A stretch of DNA of 64,000 nt from Allobogoriella deserti. GTDB lineage: Bacteria > Actinomycetota > Actinomycetes > Actinomycetales > Actinomycetaceae. The stretch's first letter is position 1. Each line of letters opens with the position of its first letter. Below, piece by piece: positions 59,155 to 64,000 of this stretch. The notes beneath the pieces are model-generated. The model was given only the letters and a program-made list of their open reading frames with translations, did not search any database and was not told the origin of the DNA. The stretch is from assembly GCF_042680605.1 (NCBI RefSeq), contig NZ_JBHUEE010000001.1, positions 496,001 to 560,000 of the forward strand, written 5' to 3'. The translations under genes and the position numbers were made by a program.

Positions 59155-60681
59155 TCAGAGCTCGTCGTACTTGTCCGGCGTGTAGCTCTCGCCGGGGACG
59201 AAGTTCGGGAACACCCAGTCCTCCTCGCTGACCTCGGCCCCCGCCTCGCGCGCGGCCGCGATGCCCTCCTCACGGGCGCGGCGGCTGCGGTCGGACAGGT
59301 CGGTCAGCGCGGCGCGGACGTCGGTCACCGAGCCGTCCAGGACACCGGCGATGATCTCGCCGAAGTTCGGCGTCACGGGCGGGGACTCCTGGTTGGCGCG
59401 TGCGACGTCCGGGTTGCGCACCACCGCGGAGGGGAACATCACCTGCTGGTCGGCGAGTTCGAAGGACCGTGCGCCGCCGGGGGAGACCTGGTCCTTCAGC
59501 GCCTCGACCACGTCCGGGTACGGCGGCGGGCTGCCCGGGCCGACCAGGCGGCCCCAGGCCTCGGCGCCGGCCCGGCTGCCGTGGAAGGCGATGAGGTCGC
59601 CGGCGTACTCGGGGATGTCCGTCTCGGCGTAGACGAACATCGCGTCGGCGCCCTTGCCGGGGGCGTAGCCGACCGGCAGTGCGTCGGGCCCCGGGCGGGG
59701 GTGGGCGCCGACGCCGAAGTCGAAGTCAGGGTTCTCCTCCTCCCACAGTGTGATGACCCAAGGGCCGGCGGTGACCATGCCGGCCGAGCCGGTGGCCACG
59801 CGCGGCCACGCCTGCGGCGCGTTCAGGGAGGTCGAGCCCGGGAAGATGCTCCCGTCGGACATGAGCGCCCGGAGCAGCTCGAACGCCTCGAGGTACTCGT
59901 CGGTGGCGTAATTGATCTCGCCGGTGCGCGGGTCGTGGGCGTGGCCGCCGAGCATGTTGGCGAAGCCGTGCATCCACAGCTCCAGCCGGTTGGCCTGGGC
60001 ACCCTCGAGGACCACGCCGTAGACCTGCCCGTTGCCGGCCCGGGTGATCTTCTTCGCGGCGTCGCGGTACTCGTCCCAGGTGAGCGGGCTCTCCTCCGGG
60101 TCGTACCCGGCGTCGTTCATGAGCTGGCGCGAGTACATGAGGCAGATCTCGTACCGGTTGTCCGCCGTCGCGGGGAAGGAGTAGGTCTTGCCGTCGAAGA
60201 CGTGGATCCCGTCGAGGAGGATCCCCTCGGGGTACTGGTCCTTCCACTCCTGGAAGTTCGGCATCACGTCGTCCAGCGGCTGGACCCAGCCCTCGCTGAT
60301 CGCCTGGGCGTGCATGGCGCTGCCAGGTGCGAGCTGGACCAGATCGTGCAGGGTGCCGTTGCGCACCGAGAGCGGGACGAGCTCGTCGATCTGCTCCCAG
60401 GCCAGGCCGTCGTACTCCGTGGTGACGTTGGAGTGCTTCTCCTCGTAGGCGGGCAGCACCGCCTCCCAGTAGTTGGTCTTCGTGTCGCCGCTGTCGATCA
60501 CGCGCAGGGTGATGTCGCCCTCGGGCAGGGGAGAGGCGGGATCGGGGATCTGGATGCCGCTGCCGCCGGCCTGCTGGTCCGGTGGCGGAGTGCAGGCGGA
60601 CAGGGCGTACAGGGCTCCGGCGCCCAGCCCGGCGGCGAGGATGGACCGGCGCGAGGGGCCGGCCGGGTGCATCGGTGTCAT
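59155..60681 (-). CDS. ABC sugar-binding lipoprotein (copy 2), twin-arginine signal
   Basis: A 508-residue paralogue of the binding protein at 55042. Signal PSRRSILAAGLGAGALYALS with Arg pair and lipobox ALSACT. It has no permease genes of its own nearby and probably shares those at 52984-55032. GC-rich like the chromosome average, unlike copy 1. ATG 60681 has GGAG 7 bases before it; longer frames to 60852 are not supported. Convergent with GH59 and divergent from the CpaF fragment. Confidence 0.92.
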   Translation of the reverse strand: MTPMHPAGPSRRSILAAGLGAGALYALSACTPPPDQQAGGSGIQIPDPASPLPEGDITLRVIDSGDTKTNYWEAVLPAYEEKHSNVTTEYDGLAWEQIDELVPLSVRNGTLHDLVQLAPGSAMHAQAISEGWVQPLDDVMPNFQEWKDQYPEGILLDGIHVFDGKTYSFPATADNRYEICLMYSRQLMNDAGYDPEESPLTWDEYRDAAKKITRAGNGQVYGVVLEGAQANRLELWMHGFANMLGGHAHDPRTGEINYATDEYLEAFELLRALMSDGSIFPGSTSLNAPQAWPRVATGSAGMVTAGPWVITLWEEENPDFDFGVGAHPRPGPDALPVGYAPGKGADAMFVYAETDIPEYAGDLIAFHGSRAGAEAWGRLVGPGSPPPYPDVVEALKDQVSPGGARSFELADQQVMFPSAVVRNPDVARANQESPPVTPNFGEIIAGVLDGSVTDVRAALTDLSDRSRRAREEGIAAAREAGAEVSEEDWVFPNFVPGESYTPDKYDEL

Positions 60682-60741
60682 CGTTGAGCTCCGTCGATCG
60701 TCGTTGAAGGACTCGGGTCGAGTGCAGAAGGCGCGCCTTGC

Positions 60742-60753
60742 GAAATCGATTAC
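60742..60753. promoter_or_regulatory. Palindromic operator candidate ahead of binding protein copy 2
   Basis: GAAATCGATTAC, carrying the same G-N-AATCGATT-N-C core as the site before GH59; on the minus strand it reads TGTAATCGATTTCG, close to LacI-family operators. It lies about 60 bases before the start codon. Confidence 0.5.
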
Positions 60754-60926
60754 AGCAGGTGGTAAGACCTTAGACCTCCGCCGATTCGGCGTGCAAGGTC
60801 CTGGCATGGGTTCGGCCGGAGCCTGTGCTGCGGCGGCTTGACCGTTTTCCACAAGTGGGCTCCGCCGCGGACGGACCTTGGTATGTTCTCGGACCTACAG
60901 ATGGGGAATCGGACGCAGGGGACCGA

Positions 60927-61583
60927 ATGGACGACGGCGTCGCGTTGCTGGAGAGCGAGGTCCGTGAGCTCGTCCGGCGCCGGGGTATCGACCCGGCGCG
61001 GGACATGGACGGGGTGCGCAGCCTCGTGGCCGCGGCGCTGTCCGACTATGACGACCGGTCGGTGGCGGGGCTGGTCCCGCCGTTGCCCGATCCGGAGGCG
61101 GCGAGCAAGGAGGTCGTCGACGCCGTCGCCGGACTCGGGCCGCTGCAGCGTTACCTCGACGATCCGCAGATCGAGGAGATCTGGATCAACGAACCGGGGA
61201 AGGTATTCGTCGCGCGGCAGGGTCGGTCCGAGCTGACGACGACGATCCTGGACGAGGCGCAGGTCAAGGACCTGGTCGAACGCATGCTCCGGCTCTCCGG
61301 ACGGCGCCTGGACCTCTCGACGCCGTTCGTCGACGCGACGCTCGCCGGTGGAGAGCGGGTCCACGTGGTCATCCCGGACGTGACGCAGTCGGCATGGGCC
61401 GTCAACATCCGCAAGTACGTCACGCGTGCCCGTCGCCTCGGGGACCTGGTTGCGCTCGGTTCGATGAACCAGCAGGCGGCGACGTTCCTGGACGCTGCCG
61501 TCGTCGCCGGCATGAACATCTTGGTCTCCGGCGCCACCCAGGCGGGCAAGACCACGATGGTCGGCGCCCTTGTCAAGTCGTGA
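60927..61583 (+). pseudogene. cpaF: CpaF/TadA-type pilus ATPase, truncated at Walker A
   Basis: Secretion ATPase of the type II/IV family that powers Flp/Tad pilus assembly. Visible are the N-terminal domain (GLGPLQRYLDDPQIEEIWIN) and the start of the catalytic domain (NIRKYVTRARRLGDLVALG, MNILVSGATQAGKTTM). A complete protein would have 350-450 residues with Asp box, Walker B and His box; here the frame stops at residue 218, 8 residues after the Walker A Lys-Thr-Thr-Met. What follows is unrelated DNA read mostly from the other strand, so the gene is interrupted by an insertion. ATG 60927 follows AGGGG. Confidence 0.88.
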
Positions 61584-61757
61584 TGTGACTGTCTTTCGTT
61601 TGCGCCGCCTGCCTGCACCTCATGCCACGCGCGGACCCTCGTCACGCTGCCCGATCATCCGCGCCGCCCCCCTGGGGGATGACCCTTTCGCCTCCGGCGC
61701 TCGCCTACCGGTCCGCATAGCAGCTCAGATTGCGGGCGGTCTAAAACGCCCTAAGGA

Positions 61758-62813
61758 TCAGATCTCGAGCCGTGGAATCGGACCAAGCGCCGTTGACGTT
61801 CCGGCCTCCACCGAGCCGGAGAACCCTACGGTCGTAACCATCTCTGGTGTCGTGGTGAGGAGTTGCGGTTGAGCGAAAACCGCTAGAACGTCGATGACGT
61901 CCTGGACCTTGAACTCCCGACGCTCTACATAGACCTTGGCAACCTCGCGATGAAGTGGGTTGGGCAGCTCAGCCGCGGTGGGCATGTGGAAGTCTCGCGA
62001 GAGCAGCATCTGGACGATGCGCACGCCTTCAAAGAAGGTCTGCATGAAGCTGAAGTCATGCGGGATCGGGCAGATGACAAGGTTCTTCTGTTCATCCTTA
62101 CGGACGATGTCTGAACGTTGGGCCGAAGACGGGACGATGGCGACACGGAGACCCGGTGCACTTTCGAGTCTGCTGGGGTTGATCTTGATCGACGTCCCAA
62201 CCCATCGGTCCTGGGATGACGAGCCGAGGAACAGGTCAGCCTTCCAGAGGCCTTGGATGCTGCGAGGGAGTGCGAGCCTCGCTGTTGGCCGATGGAAGGC
62301 TGCGGCCAACTGATTCATGTAGCCCTGGAGTTTGACGGGTTGGCCGCGCTTCCCTGAGAGCACGCGCGAATCGGGTGTGATGAGTTCCCGGTTGGTCTCT
62401 ACAAGTTGCTTCGCGCCGGTCTTCTCGATGGCGAAGAGGATCGAGGCGATGCTGTTCCCCGAGACCTTGCACTGCTTGAGCGCCGTGACAATCCGGTCGA
62501 TGACGACCTGCTCACGGTTCACAACTGCGTCATGGACGGCGTACTCGAATGCGACTCCGAGGTCGCCGTCGCTGCCCTTGCGAACCCTGCCTAGGTCCGC
62601 GAGGCGCATGTTTCCCCGGCCGCCGTGCGGCTCCAGGTACTCCTCGCCGATCGAGTGCAAGAGCCCGACAACGATTGGTCGTGTGACGGCGATCAGGGCG
62701 CTGACGTCGTCAGCAACCGGGTTGAGTTGGCGCTCCTCGCGAATTTCCATGAACGAAGCCTGCCGCCTCCCGCCCAGCCGCGCGTGCGGATTGGTGATTG
62801 GATCGACGATCAC
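61758..62813 (-). CDS. Uncharacterised phage-element protein, possible PD-(D/E)XK nuclease
   Basis: A 351-residue protein I cannot assign. The arrangement Glu90 (LGVAFEYAVHDA), Asp193 (LWKADLFLGSS) and Thr-Ser-Ile-Lys210 (WVGTSIKIN) resembles the E...D...(x)K core of PD-(D/E)XK nucleases, such as restriction or defence endonucleases. The rest is mixed alpha/beta without membrane segments. GTG 62813 overlaps the stop of the WhiB-like gene (GTGA); a second start at 62750 (MEIREERQ) is possible. It is the last gene before the junction, where phage elements often carry defence cargo. Confidence 0.6.
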   Translation of the reverse strand: MIVDPITNPHARLGGRRQASFMEIREERQLNPVADDVSALIAVTRPIVVGLLHSIGEEYLEPHGGRGNMRLADLGRVRKGSDGDLGVAFEYAVHDAVVNREQVVIDRIVTALKQCKVSGNSIASILFAIEKTGAKQLVETNRELITPDSRVLSGKRGQPVKLQGYMNQLAAAFHRPTARLALPRSIQGLWKADLFLGSSSQDRWVGTSIKINPSRLESAPGLRVAIVPSSAQRSDIVRKDEQKNLVICPIPHDFSFMQTFFEGVRIVQMLLSRDFHMPTAAELPNPLHREVAKVYVERREFKVQDVIDVLAVFAQPQLLTTTPEMVTTVGFSGSVEAGTSTALGPIPRLEI

Positions 62814-63313
62814 GATGCCTCACTCTCCGCAGCGATGAAGCCATCTACGAGGACGACGCCGCCATAGAGGCCCCAAGCGCGCGTCGCGCGTCCCTGCCAT
62901 AGACACAGCTCTCGTACGGGGCAGAGCGCCATGCATCGGCCGCGCACGGGGTCCGCGTCGGTCTGGTACCGAAAGTCGGTGACGAGGTCCTCGTCGGACC
63001 GAGCGCATGCGGCGCCCTGTTCGACGGTGCGGAGCAGCTCAGCATCGACCGCCTTGTCCCCGACGTGCGACCAGCCCCGGTCGATGCCAAGCCCTCGGGT
63101 CAGCGCCCGCGTGGTCGGCGATGGATGGCGGTCAGCCTTCGCCAGCAGGACCGCGCGCTCGTCCGGGTCGTCGGGGAGCGTGGTCGGCAGCGCCGTCTTC
63201 AATGGGCGGAGGATCTGCCCCTTCACGAACTGCGCGCGGTGCCCGCTACATAGCCCGCGCGCCTCCTGCCTATTGGTGCAACCCTCGAACGTGCACGCTC
63301 CGCCCTTCCTCAT
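62810..63313 (-). CDS. WhiB-like protein with extra N-terminal zinc finger
   Basis: A 167-residue protein. The C-terminal part resembles WhiB iron-sulfur transcription factors: Cys103 (AACARSDED), Cys127, Cys131, Cys137 (RCMALCPVRELC) and WGLYGGV, the G[VI]WGG-type turn. The spacing between the second and third Cys is three residues instead of the usual two. The N-terminus has Cys7, Cys12, Cys22, His25 (ACTFEGCTNRQEARGLCSGH), a small zinc-finger pattern not found in chromosomal WhiB proteins. Start and stop overlap the neighbours by 4 bp. Probably a phage-borne regulator. Confidence 0.75.
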   Translation of the reverse strand: MRKGGACTFEGCTNRQEARGLCSGHRAQFVKGQILRPLKTALPTTLPDDPDERAVLLAKADRHPSPTTRALTRGLGIDRGWSHVGDKAVDAELLRTVEQGAACARSDEDLVTDFRYQTDADPVRGRCMALCPVRELCLWQGRATRAWGLYGGVVLVDGFIAAESEAS

Positions 63314-63549
63314 CCGCGCACCTCCGCCCAGCGCCGCATGAGCGCGGCGACCTTCTCGATCGCCACCGCATCGGCGTAGTCGAACGCCTCGATCTCATCG
63401 AGCACGACCTCGGCGCAGATACGGACCTCGCTCCCGGCCTCATGGTCGGCCGACCACGTCCGGACCGCCTCGATCGCCTCCGGGCGGCTCAGGCCGCGCA
63501 GGCGCGGCAGCGGGGCCACGTACGGGCCGCGGGACCGCTTGCGCCTCAC
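63310..63549 (-). CDS. Small uncharacterised phage-element protein
   Basis: Seventy-nine residues: a basic N-terminus (MRRKRSRGPY) followed by two amphipathic helices rich in Ala, Glu and Asp (EAIEAVRTWSADHEAG, EVVLDEIEAFDYADAVAIEK). No known motif. GTG start and TGA stop overlap the terminase and WhiB-like genes (GTGA, ATGA), so it is part of one translational chain. Confidence 0.65.
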   Translation of the reverse strand: MRRKRSRGPYVAPLPRLRGLSRPEAIEAVRTWSADHEAGSEVRICAEVVLDEIEAFDYADAVAIEKVAALMRRWAEVRG

Positions 63550-63902
63550 ACCGCCCCCCGGATGCCATAAGCCCCCCGTGCGCCGCCACGGCGCTGCGGA
63601 CGCTTCTCCTCGCCCTCATCGCCGGTCGGCAGGCGCAGGGATGCGATGAGTTTGGCGAGCACCTGCGACTGCAAGCGGCTCTCCACGAGGTAGGGCGATG
63701 CGACCGGATCCCCTTTGAAATTCACGACCGTAAGCGGCGCATCCTTCTGAGCTTCAGCGAGCGCATCCAGTCTGTCGGCGGTCCGGCACGCTTCCACCAG
63801 CAGAAGCGCCTCGTGTTCCTCGATCTCGTACTCGTCAGCGATGCTGTGCCAGAGCTTGCGACCGGCCTTGCTGAGCCCGGCTGGCGTCTTGCGTTCGGTC
63901 AT
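63546..63902 (-). CDS. P27-family phage terminase small subunit
   Basis: A 118-residue protein: GLSKAGRKLWHSIADEYEI, HEALLLVEACRTADRLDALA and the C-terminal RRGGARGAYGIRGAV are typical of actinophage P27-type small terminases, which recognise phage DNA for packaging. ATG 63902 follows AAAGGA at about 7-base spacing. The large terminase is not the next gene, unlike in most complete prophages. Confidence 0.82.
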   Translation of the reverse strand: MTERKTPAGLSKAGRKLWHSIADEYEIEEHEALLLVEACRTADRLDALAEAQKDAPLTVVNFKGDPVASPYLVESRLQSQVLAKLIASLRLPTGDEGEEKRPQRRGGARGAYGIRGAV

Positions 63903-63921
63903 TTTCTGTCCTTTCGGTCGA

Positions 63922-63953
63922 GCCGGGGCGAGGCTGAGCTGCCCCGCCCCGGC
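63922..63953. terminator. Hairpin upstream of the terminase gene
   Basis: GCCGGGGCG and CGCCCCGGC pair over 9 bp with a loop of about 14 bases, in the 57-bp gap after the preceding stop codon; terminator or processing site. Confidence 0.45.
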
Positions 63954-63959
63954 AGGTGT

Positions 63960-64000
63960 TCACTCGTTGAAGTACTTGCCGAGATCGGCGGGGTCGTCGC
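63960..64000 (-). CDS. C-terminal end of an unknown gene, rest outside window
   Basis: Minus-strand frame ending DDPADLGKYFNE and TGA. Only 12 full codons are visible; too short for any assignment. Confidence 0.4.
   Translation of the reverse strand, partial: DDPADLGKYFNE

Larger units (their letters stand above)
61570..64000. mobile_element. Left end of an integrated phage-like element
   Basis: From just after the CpaF Walker A codons to the window edge the genes change character: small, all leftward, overlapping by 4 bp, including a terminase small subunit and a WhiB-like protein. Third-position GC is lower in the first kilobase. The exact boundary (expected between 61550 and 61585) and any att repeat cannot be fixed because the other end is outside the window. 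No integrase is present here. The 175 bp at 61584-61757 hold no gene; a CCCCCCTGGGGG palindrome is the only structure noted. Confidence 0.7.

Overview
The window is high-GC DNA (roughly 70-75 %, strongly G/C at codon third positions) from a high-GC Gram-positive bacterium. The gene content and order are actinobacterial: neighbourhoods known from Mycobacterium tuberculosis recur here (cdd-deoA / pmmB-PNP / lpdA; O-methyltransferase / sigE-rseA-htrA-tatB / mrp-DUF1003-MgtE-like; rhlE-DUF3107-DUF3152-adnA-adnB), together with DUF3117, a WhiB-like protein and many leaderless promoters. I infer a member of the Micrococcales; genus is not determinable from what I can see. No rRNA, tRNA or CRISPR was found.

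Positions 1-5500 hold nucleoside salvage: partial cytidine deaminase, thymidine phosphorylase, then on the minus strand purine nucleoside phosphorylase and a phospho-sugar mutase, with two uncharacterised small genes between. Positions 5754-9936 are a ugp-like operon (two ABC permeases, binding lipoprotein, glycerophosphodiester phosphodiesterase), whose first permease carries a one-base frameshift. Positions 9996-15537 hold an LpdA-like flavoprotein without redox cysteines, DapE, a LOG-family protein, DUF3117 and leucyl aminopeptidase.

Positions 15581-20086 are the SigE envelope-stress locus (O-methyltransferase with an apparent ATC start, SigE, anti-sigma factor, HtrA protease, TatB). Positions 20114-34405 are mixed housekeeping and accessory genes: AraC/VOC divergent pair, haloacid dehalogenase, C45 hydrolase, Mrp, DUF1003, MgtE-N/CBS protein, stress protein, sugar isomerase, oxidoreductase, aminopeptidase P, PHP phosphoesterase, MarC, aminotransferase. 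Positions 34471-45766 hold the DEAD-box helicase, DUF3107, DUF3152, the AdnA-AdnB recombination helicase-nuclease and a phosphotransferase.

Positions 45862-60681 are the most distinctive accessory region: a long minus-strand operon (binding protein, two permeases, GH42 beta-galactosidase, aldehyde dehydrogenase, TauE/SafE exporter, SDR, galactonate-dehydratase-like enzyme, FadR regulator) with a divergent GH59 galactocerebrosidase-like gene and a second paralogous binding protein. It looks like a system to take up a galactoside, split it and oxidise the sugar. A shared palindrome (G-N-AATCGATT-N-C) lies ahead of both arms, and an exact 89-bp tandem duplication creates two identical 30-codon ORFs joined to the permeases by ATGA overlaps.

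At 60927 a CpaF/TadA-type ATPase gene begins but breaks off just after its Walker A motif. From about 61570 to the right end lies a different type of DNA: four leftward genes overlapping by 4 bp each (P27-type terminase small subunit, a 79-residue protein, a WhiB-like protein with an extra zinc finger, and a possible nuclease). I read this as one end of an integrated prophage or phage satellite that entered the ATPase gene.
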